64,000 nucleotides of DNA from Margaritispora aquatica (Eukaryota; Ascomycota; Leotiomycetes; Helotiales; Discinellaceae): positions 126,411-190,410 of the forward strand of contig VJWN01000008.1 in NCBI GenBank assembly GCA_007644065.1, read 5' to 3'. A program made the translations under genes and the position numbers. Of the stretch, positions 22,580 through 34,700 are shown one piece after another (positions within the stretch are counted from its first letter, which is position 1; the number at the start of each line of letters is the position of its first letter). The notes under the pieces were generated by a model. That model was not told where the DNA came from. It saw nothing but the letters and a program-made list of their open reading frames with translations, and searched no databases.

Positions 22580-25500
22580 ATGTCAATCAAAAAGCAACCG
22601 GAGCTTACGGCTCTGAATCTGGAGCATGCTGCGGAGCATGTCGATCTTGAAGATGATCAGCGTGGTGAGGAACTTGGCGTGGACCACAATTTGCGTACCA
22701 TTATCGGTGAATTTTATGAGCAGGCCGTCGCCTCTTACAAGGCGGTGATCAAGGTTGGGGATATTTATCTCAATGAGAATATTACATTCGATGATATGGG
22801 CTTGAATCCAAAGGTTCTCTTTCATCTGCCTCAGAATCTGCCAGGATCGATTCGAATCCACTGCAGGTAAGCATTGCCTAGTTCCCAACTTGAAATGCCT
22901 TTAAATATCCTCCACTAACACCTAAAGGCCTACGAGAAGCGATATCAGTGCACAGAAGTACATAGAGTATGACGTCTACTATGATGTGCCTGTTCGTAGT
23001 ATTCACGATCTCAAGCATATCAAATTGGGTGAAACGGTTACACCAGAAAACGACATTGTGAGCAAGGAAATCCAAAAGATTTCACCATGGGAGAACAACA
23101 AAGATTACTTTTCTCAGCTGGAAGAAGATGTCAAGATTAGTGGTGAGTTTGAATACAAAAACCGAAGATACTATTCGATGGCTAAACTTTATAGGACTTC
23201 GGGAAACGAACGCCAATGGAGATAGTATCTTGGCCGAAGAAATCGTACAGCCGAATAGCGAGGCTTGGCAAGATCCTGTACAACCGCCTACCGAGTCTCG
23301 GCAGAACATTGCACAATCTAGCGCTTCGGAAACACAACCCTGTTTGTCGAATTCTGAGGCCCGAAAGGTCATTCTTGATCCTATCTTTACACGGTTCTTC
23401 GAATCACAACCGCAGACAGACGCAGAGTTCTATTATATGGAGTTCGAGGCCGGAGCAATTTTCCAATCTGGTGGAATGGTTGTTCCTAAACTGCTTAACC
23501 CAGATTTGATTTCGAAACTTGACGACATGAAGAAGAGTACCAAGAGTATTACTGGTTCTACACCGTTGGTAGTCAAGATGCTCGTGCGAGGATTTGCAGG
23601 GGCTGTTGCTTTAGATTTGGAAACTCTTGTCAAGCGTAATGCTCTCGAAAGAAAAACCGATATGTTTGCCGCCTGGTTTGAACGTAGCCCCAAGGCTGAA
23701 GAGCTAAATCGTGGCAATCTCCTTCCGGAAGAAGATCAACCAAAAATCCTTATCCAGGCTCCAAAATTAGCCTTTATGGAGGCGAGAGAATACAAAATTG
23801 CAATGATCATGGGTGCTGCGAGCGAAGTTCAATTCACGACGGCCAGCAAAGAAGTTTGGAAGGAAAAATCGATAAAAGGCAAGTTTATACACTTACCAGG
23901 TCATTCGATTCCAAGAATGAGTGGTGCATCTTCCCGCTATCTTGTAGCTATAGATCTGACCGCACATACCCATCTCGAGCGTCCTCAAGTTGGTGATACA
24001 TTTATCCTGACCTTCAACGATCAGCTAGAAGGTAAAGAGGATTCAGATATGTTGAGGAACACAATTTCGTTCGACGATAGTGATAACAACGATTTCAATG
24101 ATCTAGTCAATTACTTTGACTCCGACAACGATGATATTCCAAATCGTAGGAAGAGAAAGTCTGCATCAGGTGACGAGACCACCGATCCTATGTGGAAGGC
24201 AACAGTTGTGAATGGACCAGCAAACTTCTTTCGCGAAGGGATCGTCTGGGTAATCGTAAATCGTCCCAAAGTCGCAAAGAATGGTGCTAAAGTCATCTCA
24301 ACTCTAAGACCTTTTGTAAAAGGCAATCCATCCGCCATGAGACTTCGGTGTAAGGATGAGGACGAGTTGATTGTCACCTTTGACAAACAAGAGTGTGTGG
24401 CCTTTGACCTCGAGGCTATTTATAGCATTCAACCTTTCAAGGACGAGCTGCGTACGATTACGACATTGTTCAAAAAGGCAGAAGATGATCGAGCATACGC
24501 TGAATTTGTTGAAATTTTACTCGGTCATGGTGATATCTACAAGCTCCCTATCGTCGACCTCGCAAAAGACTTCGGACCTGTCAATCTACACCAAAACTTT
24601 TCCACCTCACAGCTCGCTGCGTACAAAGGCTTCGCGGCTATGCGGGGTGGGCTATCATTCATTCATGGTCCTTACGGTACTGGAAAGTCAAGGGTAGTGC
24701 TATCTTGTATTATCGAGCTTGTATCCAACAAATTGAAGCATGCACGGGTCATTTATGCTTGCCCATCTAACAAGCAAGTGGACGATGCTGTCTTGAAATG
24801 CGCCGACCTAGCTAAACAATATGGTGTCGATATCAAGATTCTTCGTGTTCATTCATTGAAAGGTGAAAAGGTTTGGATGATGGCTGAGACTAAGGGCAAA
24901 AGCCGCCAAAATCGGGATCCAAAATTCAACCAGATCGAAAGCAACGAGTTGGCTGCGGAGTTCAAGGTTGCGTTCCATTTCGCTAAGGTCAGTGCCAAGT
25001 ACGCCGCAGAAAAGGCAGCTGATCCTCGGAGGGTTTTAAGCGAATATGCATTATCGACTGCGATGGTTAAACTTTTGAACACAAATCCAAAGAAGGATGA
25101 GGATTATATTTTCCTTCGCAGTCAATTAGAAGAACAAGGTGCTGATGAAGAGGAACCGTCGACTATTCTTGAAGAGGTAAAGGAGAGGATCTCGTCAATC
25201 ATCTCTAAGCTTCAAGCAGAGACGATTAAATCGGCCAATGTTATCTTTACCACAATGAATACCACTTCAAAGGTAAACCTATACCAGTCGTTCAATGCAC
25301 AATGGGCTATATTAGACGAGGCCTGTAGGGCTACGGAGCTCTCAAGTCTGATGCTGAAGGCATTCTACCCCAATGCGGTCATTACCCAGCTTGGGGACCC
25401 AATGCAGCTGAGGCCCACAGTATTCAGCGCCGGCCGTGAACGCGATGTAATCCCATTCATCAACCCTTTCCAGCGACAACTACTTCTATCCTTTATGGAA

Positions 25501-26721
25501 CGATTCCATCGTCTAGGTTTCCCGGTGCACTTCTTGAGTGAACAATGGAGATGCCGAGGGGATATTGACAGATGGCCATCAAGCCAATTTTATGGTGGAT
25601 TGGTCATCCCAGGCACCACTTTGGCATCAGATGACCGCATGAAGGATTTTAGGCAATATACGACAAAGTGGGGTCTCAAAGGTGACCACAGTCTGATCTT
25701 GTTGAATTGCGAGGGAGCACGGTCGCGGAAGGAGGCAGGTGGAAACTCAACTATCAACGAGCAGCATGTCGAGGCCGTTGAGTCAAAGATTCGAAGCCTT
25801 CTAGGCAACACAACTTTCAAAGGCAAGATATTAATTATTTCGATGTACAAGGCCCAAGTTTATAAGTACCAAGAGATCCTTTCACGAAACAACTGGAGCT
25901 CAAGGGTAGAGTGTCGCACTGTAGAATGCAGTCAAGGGGCAGAGCAGGACGTAGTCTTTCTGGATCTCGTGCGTACGAATGGTCCAGGTTTTACTGGCGA
26001 GGCTCACCGCTTGAATGTCGCAACGACAAGAGCTAGATACTTGATGGTTATTGTGGCTGACACCACCTCGATGCTAAAAGATCGGTCAAATCCCATCGAC
26101 AGGTTCAAGGACATGGGAGGCGTTTCTCGGAAAAACAATACTAAGCATCTGTTCTCTTTGTTTCGGCATCTCGAACGAAACGCCGCTATTGTAACGGTCA
26201 ATTGTCAATACAGACCCAAGGCCGTATGCTATATCTGTAACAAGGAGGGTCATATGGCAATTACTTGTCCTGATGCAATATGCAACTGGTGTGGCGAGAA
26301 AGGTCATCAGAATACCAAAGCTCATAGGTGCGAGAAACCAAAGCAACCTAAGGGTCGCGCTGAGCTTGAGTGCAGAGCATGTGGCGAGACGGGACACAAG
26401 TGGACCAAATGTCTTGACGCTACCATCTGCTACAACTGCGAAGAGGTCGGCCACAAGTCTTCAGATTGTCCAGTTCCTAGCGTTCCTGTATGTAATAGAT
26501 GCTACCTTATTGGAGATCATACCACTGGTGATTGCCGGGCCATCAGAGGCCGAGCTGCATTGTTTGGTATTGGCCAACGCAAGAAAGCAATGATCGAGCA
26601 ACTGGATAAAGAGAAACGCGAAAAGGAAGCTAGAATAGCCGAGAAGAAGAAGTTGCTTTTCGACCGATTCGGCAAGTTAGCAACAACCAGTGGAAACGAA
26701 GCAAGAACCGGCCACTGGTGA
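22580..26721 (+). CDS. SF1 (UPF1-like) helicase with zinc-knuckle array
   Basis: Exons 22580-22866, 22928-23142 and 23195-26721 total 4029 nt (1342 aa). Introns are 61 bp (GTAAGC, CTAAC branch) and 52 bp (GTGAGT, CTAAAC); splicing gives IHCRPTRSD and KISGLRETN. The N-terminal about 650 residues have no recognised domain and include an acidic Asp-rich stretch followed by NRRKRK. The helicase core has Walker A HGPYGTGKS, motif II LDEACRATE, motif III QLGDPMQLRPT, motif V SQGAEQDVVFLDLVRT and motif VI LNVATTRARY, the UPF1/DNA2/NAM7 pattern. The C-terminus has five Cys/His knuckles: three canonical C-x2-C-x4-H-x4-C (CYICNKEGHMAITC, CRACGETGHKWTKC, CYNCEEVGHKSSDC) and two variants, then a Lys/Glu coiled coil. 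It is an RNA or DNA helicase with nucleic-acid-binding knuckles. Roles in RNA surveillance or silencing are possible but not shown. Confidence 0.9.
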
Positions 26722-27395
26722 CTTTAACTCGAACAATGGACATGCCTGGGTAAAGTACCAAACAAGCGAAAAGAAACCATCGTCATCTTCGTGGGAGGAG
26801 GAGGAGAATTTGGGTGCATCCACATCGGCTAACACTCAAGATAAAGTGGTTGGTGAGCGAATTGAGCATGCTGGTAAATTGTGTATAATTACGTTTTCTT
26901 TTGCTCTGGCAAAGGATACCAAAGCGACAGTTCTTTGAGATATTTTGGCATTGAGATTCGGAAAATAGATGGTAGCTCCGAAAACCGAGCTTGAGAGCAT
27001 TGAAGAATGCCTTGGCCTAGTTAGAATAACTCAATAAAATTACTACCCACCAAACTCGCATTAAAGCAACCTTGTAGTGTGATGAAAAGAAGGCCCATAA
27101 TTCAGAAATATAAGATGCTTCAATGAAGACAAAGTGTAGTTTCAACATAGATGACAGGTAGTTTATAATCATTGACAAACGTGTGTAAGCTGTGAACGAA
27201 AGCAAACATATCGTAAACATAAAATCGAAACATGATCTTACAATATTCTCTTTGCGGACTAAACTGCTGCGTCTCCCTCCGTATTTTTCCTTTGTTTACG
27301 ACGCGGAGAAAAAAATCAACAGATTGGGTACCCAAAAAACCATCGTGGATCGAATCATAGCAAGAGGTAATAAGATTCTCATACTACATACGCAA
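26722..27395. other. 3' region of helicase gene and spacer
   Basis: Bases 26690-26938 stay open in a second frame with coding-like composition (Lys/Glu/Ser-rich, HAWVKYQTSEKK), possibly an older C-terminus of the helicase cut off by a frame change. The rest is AT-rich. A short frame from 26969 (MVAPKTELESIEECLGLVRI) cannot be supported as a gene. Confidence 0.4.
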
Positions 27396-27399
27396 ACAT

Positions 27400-28050
27400 G
27401 CCGACAGGATTATTACAACAACTGATCCGATCCAAGATCAAGCTGCTGCACATACAGCCCTTCAGCAGCTTTCAGGCTTCGTAAACGAGAATAGCACTGG
27501 TATCAGAAACACAAGGCTACAAGTCGTCACAACAGTCTACCTGGCATATAATCAGATGAGAGATCAATTCCGGCAGCAGAGAGAACGAGGAAATACAGCA
27601 GAGAGAACAGCAGCTACCTTGCGCAACCGAGCAACCCGCGCCAAAGAAGGCTTACAGGTTATCAACAAACAGCAAGCAGAATTGCAAAGGCAGATTCGTC
27701 GTTTGGAAGCTGAGTTGGATGTGGCTGCTGTGGAAGCACGACAGCAGCAGACGGCCATAGAAGATCTCATGGCGGTGAGGGAAATAGGCATGGGAAGACA
27801 CAAGGTCAACAACTTACCACCGCTCGGGAAAATGCTACAGGTTTGTTTCCATTCTGCATCAAAGTAAAACTCAATCCGCCAATCCTCCAAATAGAGCAGA
27901 CTTTCCGTCCACAATATCAATCTTGTCGTTGGCCGCCGAGGGCGTCGGGCTGACGTTGCACCATGCCAGCGGTCATCGAAATACGTCTTGTTGATGAAGA
28001 ACAAAGGGACAGTGATGGTGGAGATAGAGAGGATGAGCGCGATTGAGCGC
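27400..28050 (+). pseudogene. coiled-coil gene fragment, unknown
   Basis: From about 27400 a plus-strand frame reads ALQQLSGFVNENSTGIRN, then an Arg/Glu/Gln-rich helix with heptad-like spacing (INKQQAELQRQIRRLEAEL) to about 27840. At 27841 a GTTTGT...AAATAG stretch of about 54 bp resembles an intron, after which several frames are partly coding-like, one ending in a very acidic tail (DSDGGDREDERD). I could not find a convincing start codon; the frame upstream is closed by a TAG at 27358-27360 unless an intron precedes. It could be a partial gene or a remnant. No family recognised. Confidence 0.35.
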
Positions 28051-28546
28051 ATATGCAAGCAAATTAAAGCACACAACTCCTATGACAGATTTCTATGTCT
28101 GATTCTGCTCCTACTTCTGGTATATCATCCAGTGCTACAATTCCGTCTCAGATCGCGAGCTTTTTCCTGAAGGGTTAGGCCTATATCGCTGCGCTGTGTC
28201 GTATTGAAAGAGTAAGAGTGTAAAGCACCAAGATTCGCCATGCCATGCCATGCCATATGAATGAATGAATGAATGAATGTTTACAAACAAAACACAAAAA
28301 TTGCAGCCATGCATTCATTACCACTGCTCCAAACGCAGAGCAAAACTATAGGGATAAAAGCGGACAAGTCCTTCCAAGTTCCTTCGAGCTGCTATTCACA
28401 AAAAGCAAAACGTAAGATTACAAAATTAGTTACTGTATGGCCGCCCCAAGATCACAAAACCAATGGACCCACATCACAATATCGAGTTCAAATTCACCAA
28501 CAATCGTCGGAAGCGTCCTCGGACTCACTCGCCTTTGTCATTTCTA
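28051..28546. other. spacer with simple repeats
   Basis: Contains GCCAT x3 (about 28237-28255) directly followed by GAAT x5 (about 28259-28279). No gene seen. Confidence 0.5.
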
Positions 28547-28776
28547 TAGGGAAGGGGAAGAGATCTATGAGTAAATCATAATTATATTGTGTGACATTAG
28601 GTTGGAGATTAAGTTCAAGTGTACGAAGGAGACAGAGAAACAGGTCGAGGGTATTTCAAGATATATACATTAAATAAAATTCTATAGACAAGATAAACTA
28701 CCTTAAAGTATTATACTACCCCCTCCCATCCCTTCCTCTATATAAACTCCCCCCCTCTCTCTACAAGCACCTCAAA
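28547..28776 (-). repeat. 3' UTR of five-module pectinesterase gene; right copy of direct repeat
   Basis: Sequence just after the pectinesterase stop codon that is matched by 19997-20180 in the same orientation. The repeat continues into the coding end to about 28850. The shared TTCAAGATATATA...AAATAAAATTCTA block is the clearest part. Confidence 0.7.
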
Positions 28777-31700
28777 TCAAGCACAAGTCGGCAGCCCCTT
28801 TGGCGTACTCGTACTCGTAGACCACACAACCAACGTACTCTTCAGCGTGGTTGTGTCGACCACCGTGCTCGTCTTTGTGATCGTAGTGCCCTTCTCGCTC
28901 TCCGTGCTCGTTTTGCTGACCCAGACCGTTTGCGTCGGCAGGGACAGCGTCGTCTTCAGCGTGCTCTTGACAGTCTTGTACGCGTAGCTTGTGACGGTCT
29001 CCGGCGTGGTCGTGGACTTGAGGGTCACGGTTGTGGATTTCAGGACCGTGAGCGTGGAGACTGGGAGGGTGGTAGTCGATTTGACGACTTTGATGGTCGT
29101 GGTTGTGCTGAGGATCGTGGGGGTCGGGAGGACGAGTGTGCTGGTTGAGAAGACCGTGGATGTGGTGAGGGCGCTGAGTGTGAGGGCAGGGACTGTGACC
29201 GTGGTGGTTTTGACGGTGGAGAATATGACTGATGTCGTGATTGAGGTGGCACCCTTGAGCGTCGTGGTCTTGATGGATGTCCCCTGGATATCGACTGTGA
29301 ATGTCGATGTTGAAACTGGAAGTGCCGTAGTTTTTGGTACAATCTTAGTGGACTGGATGCTGGATGTGATCGTCTGGCCAGGGAAAACGGAGGATCGGAC
29401 GAGGTAGGATGTTATGGTGTCAATTTGAGTAGATTTCGAAGCGGCATTTGTCTTGGTCGAGGAGGTGAGCATGGAAATGATAAATGTACTGGTCGATTGG
29501 GGAAGTGTGTAGAGTACTGTGGTTGTGGATGTTGACACTGACGATCCAGCTGAGGAGGAGGCCTGTCTTTTGAGGATCTTTTCGGGCATCTCGACTGATC
29601 GTCCTTTGATCTTGACTACTGATGGAAGACAGGTCAGGGTTGTACTTGTTTTGCTTGTTTTGAGCACAGTGGAAGTCGTCGAGATATAAGACGTGACCTT
29701 GTCCTTGGCCGTAGTGGTAACTACGGGTCCAGCTGGTATCGTGGTGTAGAAAAGCGATGTTTGGGTGACATCCTTAGGCGAGATTGTCACAATTGTGGTG
29801 GATACGCTCGTCGTCGTTGATTGTATCTCCAGAGTCGGCGTGGCCGCAATAATCAGAGTTGATACCGTGAGTGTGTCAACCAAAGTGGTAGTTTTGCCCT
29901 TGGGCGTGGCAGTGAAAAGCGATGTCTCAGTAGAGAGAATCGTGCTGACCTTAGATACTGTCTTAGGCGTGCTTGTCTTCGTTGAGATGTCTGAAATCAA
30001 GACTGTCGAATACTTTGTGACTGGAGCCGGCGTTACTGTAGTTGATGCTGTAACTTTCGACGTGGCAAGTGCTGTCGAGGTCACAGAAGAGCCTGGAATT
30101 GTCAATGTTGTGGATACAACGGAGTTCAATGTGATTGTAGTAAGCTTGGGCGCCGGAAGAACTGTAGAATAAGACGTAGTTGTGAACACCTGCGTAGTAT
30201 ACTTGTAAACATCACTCTCGGTAATGAAAAGTGTGGTAGACACTTTCTCAGTGATATTTTTCGTGGTGACAAATAGCGAAAGCGATAAAGTCGAAATTAG
30301 AGTTGAATAGCTTGTCGATGTGACAACGGGGATACTGCCGGTTGGCAATATTGTGGATGTAATAGTAACGACTGGAACAGCAGCTATCACAGAAAATGGC
30401 TGGATGCTCAAGGCTGTGAAGTCGATCCAAGAAGTGCTCGAGAAGAAGTTAGCGATCTGGAAGCTGGTGGCCTCTACATCGCTCATCTGATGGGAGAAAG
30501 ATGCGCGAGATGTGCTGACAGATCCAGGTCCAGTGTTTTGATACTCGCCAAAGAAAGCCCCGGCAGTGTTGGGCGTGCTCGATGACCAGACAGCCCATCC
30601 AGCAGCAGAAACGCAAGAATCCAAGTATGTCTTGATATATGCGACTCGGGCATTTGCGTTCCACGGTCTTCCAAGTGAGACAGACCCTGCGGCAACTGCA
30701 GAGCCTGGGGCTGGAGTTACAGTGCATTGATCAAACACAATTCCTCCTATGGAAGTGTTGGTTGTCCTCTTGTCAGCTGTGATAGAAATACCGCCTTCAT
30801 TTGGAGCAATGGTTGATGCCAAGAAATAAAAGCTTCCTGCACCCCAAATGAAATCGATGTTACCCTCAATATAAGAATTGTACGCAAAGATACTTGCGCC
30901 TGTAAAAGTTAGCATAGGAAAGCATTAAAGTAAGAATTTCTTACCAGTGTTAACATCAAATGTGTCTTGGTTTCCAAGAATTTTACATCCATAAAATGAG
31001 GCGTTTCCATTGTTGCCAATGGCGAATCCAAGGGATGCATAATCTTGAGTAGTACCAAAAGTGTTGACGAGATTGATGTTGTACAATTTGAGATTCTTTC
31101 CTCTCGAATAGAGTGTTGCCGAGTCAGAATTGCTGGCATCTCCTTGGGTATCGACACCAGCCTTATTTGTGATGATGACTTGGTTCGCAGAGTAGTTGCC
31201 AGGCGAGGACGTGTAACCTTGGAAGACTGTTGCACCCGAGCGATTGAAGGTCAACTGCTCGCTGTAAGTTCCTGGGTATATGAAGATTGTCTGCAGGGCA
31301 CTAGACGATGGGAGAACGCTGATACAGCCAGCGACAGTGGAGTATGTAGTGACATTGAAAATGGGCGTCTTGGAAACGACACATGCGCCTGGTGGCGGTG
31401 TGGTAGAGTTCCCTGCGGAGACGACTGGTACCACAACAGCAGCAGGCTGAGGAGTGACTATGGAGTCCCAATAGGTCATATCAATCCAAGAAGTAGAAGC
31501 CATAACAGAACTAAGCGAATAGGTATCTGAAGTCAAAAGGGTAGCATTTCCAAAGGAAAGCCGAGCCGCAGTGTTGTTCTCCCAGTTTCCTGGACCAGAG
31601 TTCTGATACTCGGCAAATGTCACATGGTCGAGACGAGGATCGGTTGCCGACCACGCCTTCCACCCTACTGGCTGGATAATGCTGTCGAGGTATGAATACT

Positions 31701-34700
31701 TGACAATGACCTTGGCGTATTGGGAGTAAGGACGGCCAATGTAGACCAGATCGGTAAGGTCATCGCTTATACCTGTTGCAGCCGTGAAGAGACACTGGTC
31801 AAAAACGTAACCGCCAATCGCCGCTGTTGAAACTCTGCTGTGTGCTGTTATGCATGACTTTGCCTTCTTAGCACCAAGGGTACATCCCTTAAAGTAGGAC
31901 ATGGAGTAGCCCCAGATGAAATCGATTGCCCCTTCAATATAGGAGCTTTCATAGTATGCATATCCAGATGGATTTCCTGTCAGCAGAGTATCTTGCCATC
32001 CGATCATGGAGCATCCATAGAAGCCGATCTGGTCGCCATATACAGAAGCAGCAAGCGAGACATAGGATGCGATAGCGCCATCCGAGTTGGCTGTGTTCAC
32101 GAAGTTGATGTTATAAAATGCAATATTGGTCGATGCTGTTGCGACGATTGCTGTCTCAGCGTTTGTATGTCCCGCAGCAACAGGGGCAACAACCGAAAGT
32201 CCTCGCGAGAACGTTACTATGACTTCATTCAATTTGTAGGTTTTACCAACACTTCCAGATTGATATCCAATTACTTTGACCGAGCCAGCACGATTGACTG
32301 AGAATTGCTCTGTATAAGTTCCCGGATAAATGAAGATCACTTGAGCTGTGCTGTCTGCAGGCAGAGATGCTAGAGCAGAAGTTAAGTTTGCGAAAGACTT
32401 TGCGATGGCCCCTCCAACAGATACAAGAATTGCCCCGGCTGGTGGAACATTCCCGCTGGTTGGATGAATTGATGTAGTATTACCCGTCATGACTGGTACA
32501 GTAGTGTTTGTATTGCCAGATATGCCATCTACTGTCCAGCTAAACGATGGAGCAAGATTGTACGCTGCCATATCGATCCAAGATGTACTTCCCAAGAAGG
32601 TACCAAGGTCGTATGCTGCGACTTGGGCACTTGTAAGATTGGTAGCAAATGAAGCTCTTGCTGTCGTAGCTTGCCAGCTGCCAGGTCCAGAATTGTTGAA
32701 TTCACCGAAGAGAACGTTGTTTGTTTGTGGGTTTGTAGTTTGCCATACACTCCAGCCTGCCGCATTGATATTTTTGTCCAGGTACGAGTTCTTATAGACC
32801 GCGATGGAAAAGTTCGAGTAGGGACGACCAAGGTATGAAAGCCCATATGATGAGCCATAGGTACTGGTATAGGTTACCAAACAAGAATCGAAGACATATC
32901 CACCAAGTGTTGCCGCATTTGCACGACTTTGAGCAGCGATCGAAGTGCTGGGTGTGTTTGTGGCGATATAACATCCATGAAAGTAAGCTTGTGAGAAACC
33001 CCAGATGAAATCAACACTTCCTTCGATGTAGCAGTTCGAAAATAGCTGAGTACCTTTGTTCGCGAGGAGAGTGTCTTGGAATCCCACGAATGAGCAACCA
33101 TAAGCAGCCATGTTCGTTCCATAGAAATCAGCAGCGAGCGCCGCATAATTTTTGGTCTGTAAAAATGTGTTGACGAAGTCAATATTGTACAAGGCCAATC
33201 CACTGCCATCAGTTTTCTTGCTGTTGATCACGGGTGTGAGTTCATTCTGTCCAGCACTGGTAGAAACTCCGTAATTGAATTGGATCTTGACCTGATTTTG
33301 GCTGTAATCATTTGTGAAATTAGTTGCACCGCGGAGAGTGACTTTGCCGGTACGGTTTACGTTTATTTGCTCAGTATATGTTCCAGGCATGATAAGAATG
33401 ACTTTCTCAGCTCCATCGTTAGGAAGTGCTGAAATTGCGCCCTCCACAGTGCCGTACTCAGAAGCCGAAGGAGCCTTGCTAACCACGAAAGTAGCCGAAG
33501 CTGGGAGCGAAGACAGTGTCGACGTCGCTGTAGCCGAAGCGCTGCTGGATGTGGCACTTGAGCTTACTGATGCTACTGCGAATACAGAATCTGGGAATCC
33601 TGCGAAAGGAACAACTGCTGCTGAGTCGATCCAGCTAATGTCTCCAAAGGTTTGAGCAAGAGTGTAACCAGTTGAGCTGTTGGAAACTGAGACCTGAGAT
33701 ATCCTTGAAGCAGCAACAAATCCTGGGCCAGTATTATTGACTTCCACAAAGGTGACATTTGTTGTTGCAGCCTTCACTAGCCAACCAGCCGGGTAGATAT
33801 GGGAATCAAGGAAAGAGTTGGTGACGGCAACGCGTGCAGATGTGGAATAATCGCGACCAAGGTAGGTAGACGCTTTCGCGATTGCTGTTGTCTTTGGCAC
33901 AAAGGCGCATTGATCAAACACAAATTGAGAAGGGTATGTTGATACCCAACTCTGAGCTGCAACGGCATACCCAGCTGTGTTTGAGACGATCTTGGAATTG
34001 CTGATGAAAATCTGGCCGTACCCCCAGACAAAGTCTTGTGAACCTTCGATGTAGCAACCCGAAAGGAAAAAGGTGCCATAATTTGCAAGGAAAGTTCCTT
34101 GTCCAGAAACGAAGCCGCATGAGTAGAAGCCAACCTGCTGGGCTTTGATGTCCATGGCGATGGAGATCATGTTTGGCGAGACTGGTGCAATGTTTACGAA
34201 GTTGATGTTGTAGAATGCATATTTCTTGGCGCTATAGGAGGTTGATCTGAAAAGAGCGAATGTTTCGGAGCCTCCAGCACTGCTCAATACTGTTCCAGAA
34301 AATTGCCAAACGACATTGTTCAAGGATTGTGACAAAGGAGATGTTGATTCGCCTCGGAAGATAGTAGGACCTGCTCGGCTAAATGTGGCAATCTGCTCCG
34401 TATAAGTCCCGGCTAGGATATAGACATATTGTGTGGATGAATCGGCTGGTAAATCTGCGACAGCGGCAGTGATGGTGTTGAAACGGGCACAAGATGAACT
34501 TGGTCCAACAACACGAGCCGTAGCAGGGACATTTGAAGGAAGAGAACAGCTCGCTGAAGCTGACACAGAGCTTGAGCTTAGCGTAGGCGAACTAGAAGTC
34601 AGCGAAGATGTAAGATTACTTGCAAAAGTTGTAGCTGATAGATTGACGGTCGAAGTGAGAGCGCTTTGTGAGCTCAAGATATCGGAGGAAGAGCTTGAGC

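Noticed and set aside
28991..30172. Plus-strand frames over the Ser/Thr tail
   Set aside because: Val/Asp-rich complements of Thr/Ser codons, a codon-complement artefact.
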